Shown here one piece after another: positions 49,846 to 58,412 of a DNA stretch of 64,000 bases. The notes beneath the pieces were generated by a model. The model was not told where the DNA came from. It ran no database searches and saw only the letters and a list, made by a program, of their open reading frames with translations. Position numbers and translations under genes: made by a program. Positions within the stretch are counted from its first letter, which is position 1. Each line of letters begins with the position of its first letter. The stretch comes from Hymenobacter sublimis (GTDB lineage: Bacteria > Bacteroidota > Bacteroidia > Cytophagales > Hymenobacteraceae): positions 3,250,001-3,314,000 of the forward strand of contig NZ_CP095848.1 in the NCBI RefSeq assembly GCF_023101345.1, read 5' to 3'.

Positions 49846-50289
49846 ATGCCCATCTTCGGCCATATCAGTTACTACCGGCCCGGCGACGTGCTAGAGAACC
49901 GGCTGGCGCTGAGCCGGGCGGGGCTGCACCGGCCTACCCGGGCGGGCGTGAGCGGTAGTGAGTTGGAAGGAGCCGACTCAATTATCCTGGCTGACCAGTA
50001 CGAGGACGATGATTTTCGGGAGGAAGACATCATCTACTCCGGCAGCGGCGGGCGCGACCCGCGCTCGGGCAAGCAGGTGACCAACCAGGAAATGACCGGC
50101 CGTAACCTGATGCTGCGCCGCAGCCTAGAAACCGAACTGCCCGTGCGTGTATTTCGCAAAGTACCCACCGAAACCGGCAGCGGCTACCGCTACGAGGGCC
50201 TGTATCAGGTAGTAAATGCGGTGTACGAGGCCGGGAAGTCGGGCTTTCTGGTCTGGAAATTCTTCCTGGTTCCGTTTCTTGAATCCTAA
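49846..50289 (+). CDS. stand-alone SRA (YDG) domain protein
   Basis: From ATG 49846 the protein has 147 residues and consists almost wholly of one SRA domain, a PUA-like fold that flips out and reads modified cytosine. Matching blocks are FGHISYYRPGDVLENRLALS, GADSIILADQYEDDDF, DIIYSGSGGRD, GYRYEGLYQVVNAVYEAGKS and FLVWKFFLVP. Many bacterial SRA proteins carry an HNH nuclease domain; here there is none and no nuclease gene nearby. An ATG at 49786 is unlikely because it adds a Pro/Leu-rich leader from low-complexity DNA. Confidence 0.92.
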   Translation: MPIFGHISYYRPGDVLENRLALSRAGLHRPTRAGVSGSELEGADSIILADQYEDDDFREEDIIYSGSGGRDPRSGKQVTNQEMTGRNLMLRRSLETELPVRVFRKVPTETGSGYRYEGLYQVVNAVYEAGKSGFLVWKFFLVPFLES

Positions 50290-50293
50290 TTGT

Positions 50294-50374
50294 CTGTCAT
50301 TCCGAACGCAGTGAGGAATCTGGCCTACCCTCCTGGTAGCAACCCCAGATTCCTCACTGCATTCGGAATGACAG
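50294..50374. repeat. near-perfect 30-base inverted repeat
   Basis: Arms at 50294-50323 and 50345-50374 match at 29 of 30 positions. The left arm begins CTGTCATTCCGAACGCAGTG. A five-base CTACC/GGTAG pair extends it in the 21-base loop. It lies between the SRA gene and the O-methyltransferase gene, both on the plus strand, and ends 16 bases before the next ATG. Confidence 0.9.
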
Positions 50375-50390
50375 TTCTATTTTCCCTACC

Positions 50391-51035
50391 ATGTACTCCG
50401 CCGACGAAGCCCAGCTCTACGCCGACCGCCATACCACCGCCGAAAGCCCATTGCTGGCTCGCCTGAACCGCGAAACCCACGTGCAGTTGCTGCACGCCCG
50501 CATGCTCTCGGGTCACGCCCAGGGCCGGCTCTTGAGCATGATCAGCCACATGATACGGCCCCGGCGGGTGCTGGAGCTGGGCACGTTCACGGGCTACTCA
50601 GCGTTGTGCCTGGCTGAGGGTCTGACCCCGGACGGGGTGCTGCACACCATTGAGCAGAACCCGGAGCTGGAAAGCCGCATCCGGCGCTACGTGCAGGAAG
50701 CGGGCCGGGAAGAGCAGATTCAGCTGCACATCGGCGACGCCCGCCGCATTCTACCTACCTTGGCGGACCCCTGGGACCTAGTGTTCATCGACGCCGACAA
50801 AATCAACAACGACACCTATTATGAGCTGGTGCTCCCCCAGGTTCGGCCCGGCGGGTTTCTGCTGATTGATAATGTGCTGTGGGGCGGCAAAGTGGTTGAC
50901 TCCTACCCCGTAAAAGCCGCCGACAAAGACACCCACGCCGTGCGCGCCTTCAACGATAAAGTGCAGGCCGATGAGCGGGTAGAAAACGTGTTTCTGCCCC
51001 TGCGCGACGGGCTACTGCTGGTGCGTAAGAAATAG
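50391..51035 (+). CDS. SAM-dependent O-methyltransferase (caffeoyl-CoA type)
   Basis: The 214-residue protein belongs to the cation-dependent COMT-like family (Methyltransf_3). It has VLELGTFTGYSALCLAEGL for SAM binding, LVFIDADKINNDTYY with the metal-binding Asp, and GGFLLIDNVLWGGKVVD. Length and motif order are standard. The bacterial substrates of this family vary, so none is assigned. The gene starts 17 bases after the long inverted repeat. Confidence 0.94.
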   Translation: MYSADEAQLYADRHTTAESPLLARLNRETHVQLLHARMLSGHAQGRLLSMISHMIRPRRVLELGTFTGYSALCLAEGLTPDGVLHTIEQNPELESRIRRYVQEAGREEQIQLHIGDARRILPTLADPWDLVFIDADKINNDTYYELVLPQVRPGGFLLIDNVLWGGKVVDSYPVKAADKDTHAVRAFNDKVQADERVENVFLPLRDGLLLVRKK

Positions 51036-51216
51036 TAGCAAGGCCAAGCACAGGCTGCATCGGTGTACGTTTCTTGCAATTTCTCTAAAATAAAACCTTG
51101 GTTTTCAAGGTGTAGCCTTACAATTACTGAACATCTATATAGAACACGGCTGATTGCGTTAAACGAACCCTCGGAATTTGCGTCTATCCCGGCTAGGGAC
51201 TCATTTTTTCCGACTG

Positions 51217-54174
51217 ATGCAACAACGTTTTCTACTCCTGCTGCTCCTGCTTACGCTACTTATCCGGGGGGCGGCGCAGGCGCAAACCACTACCGTCAGT
51301 GGGCGGGTAGTTGACGGCAAAGACCAGTCGCCGCTGATTGGGGCCAACGTGCTGCTCACCCAGATACCCGACTCCGCTCGGCGCGGGGCTGCCGTGGAGG
51401 CCGATGGCTCCTTTACGGTGCCCGGCGTGGCGCCCGGCCGCTACGTGTTGGTCGTTTCTTTTCTGGGCTACCAGAACCTGCGCCGCACGGTGGAGGTAGG
51501 CGCCGGGCAGCCGCTGGCCTTGGGCACGCTGGGGCTGCAGGCAGGCGGCGGTATTGCCCTGAAAGGGGTGGAAGTGGTAGGCCGGGCCGCCGCGGCCGTG
51601 CAGAAGGGCGACACGGCCCAGTTCAATGCCGGCTCCTTCAAAACCAACCCCGACGCCAACGCCCAGGACTTAATTACCAAAATGCCGGGCGTAACCGTGG
51701 ACCCCACCTCGGGCCGGGTACAGGCCCAGGGCGAGCAGGTGCAGCGGGTGCTGGTGGATGGCAAGGAGTTTTTCGGCAACGACCCCGACGCCGTACTCAA
51801 AAACATTCCGGCCGAAGTCATCGACAAGATTCAAGTCTACGACCGGTCTTCGGATCAAGCCCAGTTCACGGGTTTTGATGATGGCAACCAGCAGAAAACC
51901 ATCAACATTGTAACCAAGCCCAGCTTCCGCAACGGCACCTTCGGGCGGGTGCTGGCCGGCTACGGCCCCCAGGACGACCGATACCGGGTAAGCGGCAACA
52001 TCAACTCCTTTAAAGGAAAGCAGCGCCTTTCCGTGGTAGCCCAGAGCAACAATGTGAACGAGCAGAACTTCGGCACCGAGGATTTGCTGGGGGTAGTGGG
52101 CTCCTCGCGCCAGGGCGGAGGCGGCGGGCAGGGCCAACGGGGCCAGGGCGGCGGCCGAGTGGGCGGTGGCGGGCAAGGCGGCCAGGGTGGGGGTAGCAAT
52201 AATGCCGGCGACTTCCTGGTGAGCCAGCAGGGCGGCATCTCGAAAACCCACGCCCTGGGCCTCAATTACTCCGACAGCTGGGGCTCTAAAACCGACGTGC
52301 AGGGTAGCTACTTCTTTAACCTCAGCGACAACACCAGCCGCACCAACCTGCTGCGCCGTTACGTGGCGCCCACTGGCCAAACCCAGGACTTACGCTACAA
52401 CGAAAACTCCCTGGCCAGCAGCCGTAACATCAACAACCGCTTCAATTTACGCCTCGACCACAAGTTCGACTCCCTGAACTCCCTGCTGTGGCGACCCAGC
52501 TTCTCGATGCAGCGCAACACCGGCACCAGCCTGCTCGATGGACGCACGTTTGAGGCCACCGGCAGCGAGGCGGGCACTGACCAAGGCACCAACAACAGCA
52601 GCTACCGCTCGGCCCTGACGGGCCTAACGGCCAGCAATCAACTGCTGTACCGCCACCGCTTCCAGAAGCGCGGCCGCACCTTCTCGCTGGGCCTGAACAC
52701 GAGCTATAACAACAAGGACGGCGACAACAACCTGTTTTCCACTACCTCGTTTTTGCGCCGGGACACGCTCCGCACAACTACCCTCAATCAATTCTCGGAG
52801 CTGGCGCAAACTGGCTGGGCCTGGACCGGCAACGTCAACTACACGGAGCCTCTGGGCCAAAACAGCATTCTGCAGCTGGGCTACAACGTCTCCTACACTC
52901 CCAACGACTCGGACAAGAAAACCTACAACTTCTCGCCCGGTGAGCAGCGCTATTCCATTCTGAACGACACGCTGAGCAACGTGTTTCAGAGCCGCTACCT
53001 CACGAACACCGGCGAGGTGACCTACCGCTTCCAAACCAAGGATTTCCAGTGGGCGGTGGGCGCGGCCGTGCAAAGCGCCCAGCTCCGCAGCGAGCAGGAG
53101 TTTCCGCGCCCCGGCACTACCCAGCGCACCTTCCTGAACGTGCTGCCGAATGCCCAGCTGCGCTACAACTTCTCGAAGCAGCAGAACTTGCGGGTAAACT
53201 ACCGCATGAATACCAATCCGCCGAGCATCAGCCAGTTGCAGGAAGTAGTAAACAACTCCAACCCGCTGCAGCTGACCACTGGCAACCCCAATCTGCGCCA
53301 GGAAAACCGCCACAACCTGTTTCTGCGCTACTCCTCGGCCGTGCCCGAAAAGTCGACTTCCTTCTTTGCCCTGCTCGGCGGTTCCTACGTCGATAACTAC
53401 ATTACTAACAACACGATATATGCCGGCGCCGAACCCATAATAGCCGGTGGAGTAGTTATTCCGGCCGGGGGCCAGCTTACGCGGCCCGTCAACCTGAACC
53501 AGCAGTATTCGCTCCGCTCCTTCGTGAATTACAGCCTGCCGCTGGCCTTCATCAAGTCGAATCTGAACCTGAACGCCAACGCCACCTACGCCCAAACGCC
53601 GGGCCTAGTATTCGGGGAGTTGAACTACAGCCGCACGCCCAACGTGGGGCTGGGCGCCGTGCTCAGTAGCAACATCAGCCCCGAGCTGGATTTCACGCTG
53701 TCCTCGAACTCCAGCCAGAGTTATGTGCGCAACACCCTGCGCCAGCAGCTCAACAGCCGCTTTTTCCGCCAGAACACCAGCCTGCGCCTGAACTGGATTG
53801 TGGTGAAGGGCATCACGGTGCAGTCCGATGTGAACCACCAGCTGTTCACGGGCCTCTCGGCCGGCTACAACCAGAACTTTGTGCTCTGGAATGCCTCGGT
53901 GGGCAAAAAGCTGGGCCAGAAGCAGCAGGCGGAAGTGAAGCTGTTTGCCTTTGACTTGTTGGGCCAGAACAACAGCATTCAGCGCAACATCACGGCCGCC
54001 TACACCGAGGACATTCAAACCAACATTCTGCAGCGCTACTTCATGCTGATGTTCACCTACAACATCCGCAGCTTCAGCGGCAGTGGCCGCCCCGACGCCC
54101 TGCCTGGTGAGAGCCAGCGCCCCGGCGGCCAGCGTCCGGGCGGGTTTGGGCCTCCGCCCGGTGGAGGCATGTAG
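51217..54174 (+). CDS. outer-membrane beta-barrel protein (TonB-dependent receptor type, OMP_b-brl_3)
   Basis: From ATG 51217 the protein has 985 residues with a signal peptide (MQQRFLLLLLLLTLLIRGAA). A carboxypeptidase-regulatory-like domain (VSGRVVDGKDQSPLIGANVL) is first. A plug region follows (LITKMPGVTVDPTSGRVQAQ), then a long barrel. A Gly/Gln/Arg-rich loop is at about residues 300-330, and the C-terminus is Gly/Pro-rich (PGGQRPGGFGPPPGGGM). No SusD partner gene is adjacent, so it is not an obvious glycan-uptake pair; its ligand is unknown. Confidence 0.9.
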   Translation: MQQRFLLLLLLLTLLIRGAAQAQTTTVSGRVVDGKDQSPLIGANVLLTQIPDSARRGAAVEADGSFTVPGVAPGRYVLVVSFLGYQNLRRTVEVGAGQPLALGTLGLQAGGGIALKGVEVVGRAAAAVQKGDTAQFNAGSFKTNPDANAQDLITKMPGVTVDPTSGRVQAQGEQVQRVLVDGKEFFGNDPDAVLKNIPAEVIDKIQVYDRSSDQAQFTGFDDGNQQKTINIVTKPSFRNGTFGRVLAGYGPQDDRYRVSGNINSFKGKQRLSVVAQSNNVNEQNFGTEDLLGVVGSSRQGGGGGQGQRGQGGGRVGGGGQGGQGGGSNNAGDFLVSQQGGISKTHALGLNYSDSWGSKTDVQGSYFFNLSDNTSRTNLLRRYVAPTGQTQDLRYNENSLASSRNINNRFNLRLDHKFDSLNSLLWRPSFSMQRNTGTSLLDGRTFEATGSEAGTDQGTNNSSYRSALTGLTASNQLLYRHRFQKRGRTFSLGLNTSYNNKDGDNNLFSTTSFLRRDTLRTTTLNQFSELAQTGWAWTGNVNYTEPLGQNSILQLGYNVSYTPNDSDKKTYNFSPGEQRYSILNDTLSNVFQSRYLTNTGEVTYRFQTKDFQWAVGAAVQSAQLRSEQEFPRPGTTQRTFLNVLPNAQLRYNFSKQQNLRVNYRMNTNPPSISQLQEVVNNSNPLQLTTGNPNLRQENRHNLFLRYSSAVPEKSTSFFALLGGSYVDNYITNNTIYAGAEPIIAGGVVIPAGGQLTRPVNLNQQYSLRSFVNYSLPLAFIKSNLNLNANATYAQTPGLVFGELNYSRTPNVGLGAVLSSNISPELDFTLSSNSSQSYVRNTLRQQLNSRFFRQNTSLRLNWIVVKGITVQSDVNHQLFTGLSAGYNQNFVLWNASVGKKLGQKQQAEVKLFAFDLLGQNNSIQRNITAAYTEDIQTNILQRYFMLMFTYNIRSFSGSGRPDALPGESQRPGGQRPGGFGPPPGGGM

Positions 54175-54347
54175 GGCCTCACCCCCAGAACGATGCTAGA
54201 AGCCGGAGGTAAGTCTAGGGTAGTATTCTACCATTCTGTTGGATTTGCAGCAAAGAGTCCCGTCGACACCCATTTTTTCCTCTACTTTGTAGACTGACGG
54301 GGCTGGCAACGCATGTGCGAGCGGCCCGGCTTGTTGCTTGCCTGTTT

Positions 54348-56606
54348 ATGAAACGAGTTGTACTCCTGCTATTTTTCCTGCTGCCGTTGCTGGTAACGGG
54401 GCAAACTGTTCCGGTGCCTGCCGAGCTTAGTCTGGCGGGCTTGCGCCTGCGCCTTACGCCGGGCGGCCGGGCGGCCATCCAGCAAAAAGTAGATGCCCTG
54501 CGGCGTCATCCGGCCTCTTTCCAGGCCCGCGTGGTGCTGGCCGATGCCTATTTTCCGCTCATTGACCGGGTATTTCAACAGGAAGGACTACCCCTGGACT
54601 TTCACTTTCTGGCCCTGCAGGAAAGCGGGCTGCAAGGCGACGCCCAGAGCATTCACGATGCCGTGGGTTACTGGCAGTTCAAGCGCGAGTCGGCCGCCGA
54701 TTTTGGGCTGGTGATGAACGATGCCGTGGATGAGCGCAAGCACGTGGTGGCCTCCTCGAAAGCGGCTGCGCAGTATTTGCTGCGCAACAACAAAACGTTT
54801 CATAACTGGACCAATACGCTGCTCAGCTACAACTTGGGCCTCACCGGCACCAAACCCTACACCTTACCTACTGATTTCGACGCTACCGAAGTAGAAGTTA
54901 CGGAGCAGACCAACCCGTACATTTTGACTTTCCTGGCCCATAAAGTAGCCTTTGAGCCGGCGCTGGGCTTGAATACACGGCCGCCCCTGCTGTTTCAGGA
55001 GTTTCCGGCTCCGGCGGGTAAATCCCTGTCGGTAATGGCCCAGGCCCTGCAGCAAGACCCCGAGGACATTGCCAAGCACAACCGCTGGCTACTGGCTCCC
55101 ACCGTACCCACCGACCGGGTGTACACCATGCTGGTGCCCATCACCGACCCGTTGCAGCTGACAGCCCTGGCCGCCCAGCAGAAAAACGCTACCGCCGGCC
55201 AGCTCCTCAACCAGCCCGCCCCCGATCCGGAAAACGCCGACTTTGTGCGGGTGAACGGCTTACGCGCCCTGGTGGCTCTGCCCGGCGACACCAAGGAAAG
55301 CCTGGCTAAGCGGGCGGGCTTGAAGATGAAGCGGTTCATGCAGTACAATGACCTGTTCGCCTTCGACAACATTGTACCCGGCCAACCCTACTTCGTGCAG
55401 AAAAAGCGCGACAAAGCCGCCGTGGAGTACCACGTGGCCCGCCCCGGCGAAAGTGTGGCCATCGTGTCGCAGAAGTACGGCATGCGGGCTAAGGCCATCT
55501 GGAGTAAGAACCGCATGGCCCGCAACGAGGAGCTGCGCCCCGGCCGCGTGCTCTGGCTGCAGCACACGAGGCCCAAAAATGTGCCCGTGGAGTACGCCGA
55601 TGGCAACAACGCCACGGCCCTGGCCGCTTTTGAAAAGCCCGTTGCGACGGCCGCTGCCCCCGCCGTTACTCCAACAACAACGTCGGCAGCACCGGCCCCT
55701 ACCCCCGCTGCCCCAGCCAAGCAGCCGGAAAAGAAACGCAAGCTGGACGAAACCGAGCCGTACATGGGTCGTACGGCGGGCTCCAGCCGCGTCCTGGAAG
55801 ATGCCGTGGAAGAAGAAAGCGGCACCGTAGTACAGCCCGACAGCGCCACCGACGAGCACACTGAAAATCTCAACGACCTCCCCCCGGCCGCTACTCCTGC
55901 TGCTACCCCGAACCCCTCGCCGAGCGCCCCCGCGCCCAAAAAGCCGCTGCCTGCTACCACCGCCGTAGCCGATGAGCCCCAGGACGAAGAGCCCCTTGCC
56001 GAGCCAGCCGCTACCCCTGCTCCTCATCCGGCGCCTGTAACCCCGGCTTCCGTTCCCGTGCCAGCCCCGGCAACCAAGCCAACGACAACTGTTCCCGCTT
56101 CTGCCCCAGCGGCCCCGGCTGTTTCGGGTGCTCCGCGTCCGGCGGCCCCAGCCATGCCAGTTCCTACCGTGGTGGAGCCCATTCCGGCCAGCGGCCAGCA
56201 CGTGGTGCAGCCCAAGGAAAACCTGTACTCGGTGGCCCGGCGCTTCAGCCTGCGCCCCGCCGATATTGTAGCGTGGAACAACCTGCCCCCAAATCCTTCC
56301 CTGCGCATCGGTCAGGTGTTGCGTCTTACCGCTCCTGATGCAGAAAACGGTGCAATAGCTCCTTCCGCTCCGGTTTCCAAACCCGTGCCTGCGGCGTCTA
56401 AACCGGCCGCTACCCCGGCAGTGGCTCCTGCCGTTGCAGCCCCGGCCGCACCGGCCTCCGTGCGGCACACGGTGCTAGCTGGGGAAACCATGTACAGCGT
56501 GTCGCGCAAGTACGGGGTTACCATTAAGCAAATTATGGAGTGGAACAGCAAGCCTGATTTCTCCGTGAAACCGGGCGAAGTACTTGTTATCAAGCCCGCT
56601 AAGTAA
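54348..56606 (+). CDS. MltD-like lytic transglycosylase with LysM domains
   Basis: From ATG 54348 the protein has 752 residues with signal peptide MKRVVLLLFFLLPLLVTGQ. The SLT domain (about residues 60-190) has the catalytic Glu in FLALQESGLQGDAQS and VGYWQFKRESA. LysM modules follow: a divergent one near residue 300-345, one beginning VEYHVARPGESVAIVSQKYG, and two C-terminal ones (HVVQPKENLYSVARRFSLRP and RHTVLAGETMYSVSRKYGVT). A 180-residue Pro/Ala linker separates them. It cuts peptidoglycan. The LysM gene after it, 45 bases away, is likely co-transcribed. Confidence 0.93.
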   Translation: MKRVVLLLFFLLPLLVTGQTVPVPAELSLAGLRLRLTPGGRAAIQQKVDALRRHPASFQARVVLADAYFPLIDRVFQQEGLPLDFHFLALQESGLQGDAQSIHDAVGYWQFKRESAADFGLVMNDAVDERKHVVASSKAAAQYLLRNNKTFHNWTNTLLSYNLGLTGTKPYTLPTDFDATEVEVTEQTNPYILTFLAHKVAFEPALGLNTRPPLLFQEFPAPAGKSLSVMAQALQQDPEDIAKHNRWLLAPTVPTDRVYTMLVPITDPLQLTALAAQQKNATAGQLLNQPAPDPENADFVRVNGLRALVALPGDTKESLAKRAGLKMKRFMQYNDLFAFDNIVPGQPYFVQKKRDKAAVEYHVARPGESVAIVSQKYGMRAKAIWSKNRMARNEELRPGRVLWLQHTRPKNVPVEYADGNNATALAAFEKPVATAAAPAVTPTTTSAAPAPTPAAPAKQPEKKRKLDETEPYMGRTAGSSRVLEDAVEEESGTVVQPDSATDEHTENLNDLPPAATPAATPNPSPSAPAPKKPLPATTAVADEPQDEEPLAEPAATPAPHPAPVTPASVPVPAPATKPTTTVPASAPAAPAVSGAPRPAAPAMPVPTVVEPIPASGQHVVQPKENLYSVARRFSLRPADIVAWNNLPPNPSLRIGQVLRLTAPDAENGAIAPSAPVSKPVPAASKPAATPAVAPAVAAPAAPASVRHTVLAGETMYSVSRKYGVTIKQIMEWNSKPDFSVKPGEVLVIKPAK

Positions 56607-56651
56607 GTCCTACCCTTTTCGTCTTTGAGTTAGTTTCCGCTTTTATTTCTC

Positions 56652-57479
56652 ATGCGTTTTTTAGCCCGCACCTTTTATCTGCTGATCGGCTTGTCCCTGG
56701 TCTCTTTTGCCGCCCAGGCCCAGCAGGCCCCACCTGTCCCTACCCTTTCCGACGATTCCGTGCGCGTGATGTCGAGTTTGGTGCAAACCAGCGTCCGCCA
56801 GCTCCGGGCCATTTACTTCGAGCCCAATGATACCCGCGCCGTGGCGCTGATTGACGCAGCGCTGGTCGAAATTCCCGCTTTGAATCAGCGACTGAGCCAT
56901 TACACGGCCAGCCTGCCGCGCGAGCAGCAGCAGCTCCTAGCCCAGCGCCTGCGGAGCCAACCCTGGCAGGTAGAGCTGAACACGCTGCTACGCAGCCCCC
57001 AGTTTAAGAACTTCGATGCCCGCGCGGCCAAGAATCCGGCCCTCAAAGACGCCGCTGCGCGCCTGCTCGCCTCGGGGTTCGTGGGCACGACCAAAGCCCC
57101 GGCTGCCTCACCTGCACCTGCAGCGCCGGCCACTGTGGCCACGGTTACTCCGACCGCGGCTAAGGCGCAACCGGCGCCAGTCGTAGCTGCCAAGGTAGCT
57201 GGTGCTGCCTCAGCTGCTCCGGCCGTTACAGCTTCCGGAACGCCAGCCAAAACAACTACCCCCAGCGCAGCACCAGCACCTGCAAAGCCCCAGCCCGCCG
57301 CCCCGGCAAAAGCCACTACCCCAAAGGCCGCCCGCAGCCACACCGTGCAAAAGGGCGAAACACTGTTTAGCATTTCCAAGCAGTACAAGGTCACGCCGGC
57401 GCAGTTGCAGGAGTGGAACAGCAAGAACGATGGAGCCGTGAAGATCGGAGAAGTACTGACCGTGGAAGCTACCAAGTAG
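56652..57479 (+). CDS. secreted LysM protein with unrecognised N-terminal domain
   Basis: The 275-residue protein has a signal peptide (MRFLARTFYLLIGLSLVSFA). Residues 35-140 form a helical domain (LREQQQ-like core in REQQQLLAQRLRSQPWQVEL, then LLRSPQFKNFDARAAKN) that I do not recognise; it also occurs in the next gene product. An Ala/Pro/Thr linker follows, and one LysM (HTVQKGETLFSISKQYKVTP) binds peptidoglycan. It lies directly after the MltD-like gene and ends at a strong terminator. Confidence 0.85.
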   Translation: MRFLARTFYLLIGLSLVSFAAQAQQAPPVPTLSDDSVRVMSSLVQTSVRQLRAIYFEPNDTRAVALIDAALVEIPALNQRLSHYTASLPREQQQLLAQRLRSQPWQVELNTLLRSPQFKNFDARAAKNPALKDAAARLLASGFVGTTKAPAASPAPAAPATVATVTPTAAKAQPAPVVAAKVAGAASAAPAVTASGTPAKTTTPSAAPAPAKPQPAAPAKATTPKAARSHTVQKGETLFSISKQYKVTPAQLQEWNSKNDGAVKIGEVLTVEATK

Positions 57480-57490
57480 CCTACCCTACA

Positions 57491-57538
57491 GCGCACAAAA
57501 AAGGCCACCTGACAAAGCAGGTGGCCTTTTTTGTGCGC
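57491..57538 (+). terminator. strong rho-independent terminator
   Basis: Perfect 21-base arms (57491-57511 and 57518-57538) around ACAAAG; the core is GGCCACCTG/CAGGTGGCC, flanked by A6 and T6. Confidence 0.93.
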
Positions 57539-57746
57539 TACCGCAGCCGTTTCCTACGCCCGCTGCTTCTGGCTGGCTACTACCCGCTGGTTTGCTTCCT
57601 AACTGGCCCTGACTACGTACTAGCCTTGCCTCATAAAACCGCACTATCGCCGCGTGTTGTAGCTGATTTTACTTCTCCATCATTCAGCAGCGAGAAGCGG
57701 GAGGTGAGGCGAACAACTCGGGAAGGAGCTTCGTTTTCTTGTTCAG

Positions 57747-57758
57747 TTTGTAGCTTGC
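57747..57758 (+). promoter_or_regulatory. variant promoter box before the gene at 57763
   Basis: TTTGTAGCTTGC ends 4 bases before the ATG, identical to the site at 40802-40813. Confidence 0.5.
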
Positions 57759-57762
57759 CCCC

Positions 57763-58239
57763 ATGAAGCCGTCAAGAATACGCTGGTTAGCCACCTGTTT
57801 CAGTGGATTTATGTTGCTGCCCGCAACTACGCTAGCACAAGGGGCACCTTCCTCGTCGGCGCCGGAGCTGGTGCCAACCTCGCGCGCGGAAGTGCACTTG
57901 CTTACCTATATCCACGACTACGTAGCCTATTCCAGAAAGCTATTCACTACCACCACCGATACGGCGGCCATTCGGATAGCCCGGCGCATGGTAGCCGAAA
58001 TGTCGCCGCGCCGGGATAGTGTAGCGGTAGAACTGTACGGCTGGCTTATTGCCCTTTCCGAGAAGCAGCGGCAACAGGCCCAGCGCCGGCTCACCGCCAG
58101 CAAGGTGTGGGCCGACATGAACTCCATGCCCCGCAGCCCTGAGTTTAAGCGGTTTTACCGGCGGGTTGAAGAAAATGCCCAGCTGGCCGAGGCCGTAACC
58201 CAGTTGGAGCAGGCCGAGTTAACCAAGCTAAAGCAGTAG
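57763..58239 (+). CDS. secreted protein sharing a domain with the preceding LysM protein
   Basis: The 158-residue protein has a signal peptide ending near LLPATTLAQ. The rest aligns with the N-terminal domain of the gene at 56652: SEKQRQQAQRRLTASKVWAD against PREQQQLLAQRLRSQPWQVE, and MPRSPEFKRFYRRVEENAQL against LLRSPQFKNFDARAAKNPAL. There is no LysM. It has its own promoter box and probably a leaderless start. Function unknown; the context suggests the cell envelope. Confidence 0.78.
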   Translation: MKPSRIRWLATCFSGFMLLPATTLAQGAPSSSAPELVPTSRAEVHLLTYIHDYVAYSRKLFTTTTDTAAIRIARRMVAEMSPRRDSVAVELYGWLIALSEKQRQQAQRRLTASKVWADMNSMPRSPEFKRFYRRVEENAQLAEAVTQLEQAELTKLKQ

Positions 58240-58412
58240 TACCCGCTTACGTTGTGAATTGGGCCTCCTTATGAGCAGTTGGGGGCCAAATTGCCGGCGG
58301 CGGCTTGCTGATTATACGCTAAAATCCCTTGCCGCGCACTCTTTTCCGGCGGCTGTTTCGTGGGTAACTTTACTTTCCGCTTGGCGCCCTAACGGTGCCC
58401 GGTTTGTTGCCC

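Noticed and set aside
55260..56468. 402-codon minus-strand frame opposite the LysM transglycosylase
   Set aside because: Its Gly/Arg-rich sequence is the reverse of the Pro/Ala linker; no motif is present.
57491..57538. Perfect 21-base inverted repeat considered as ends of a small mobile element
   Set aside because: A 6-base loop flanked by A6 and T6 immediately after a stop codon is a classical terminator.
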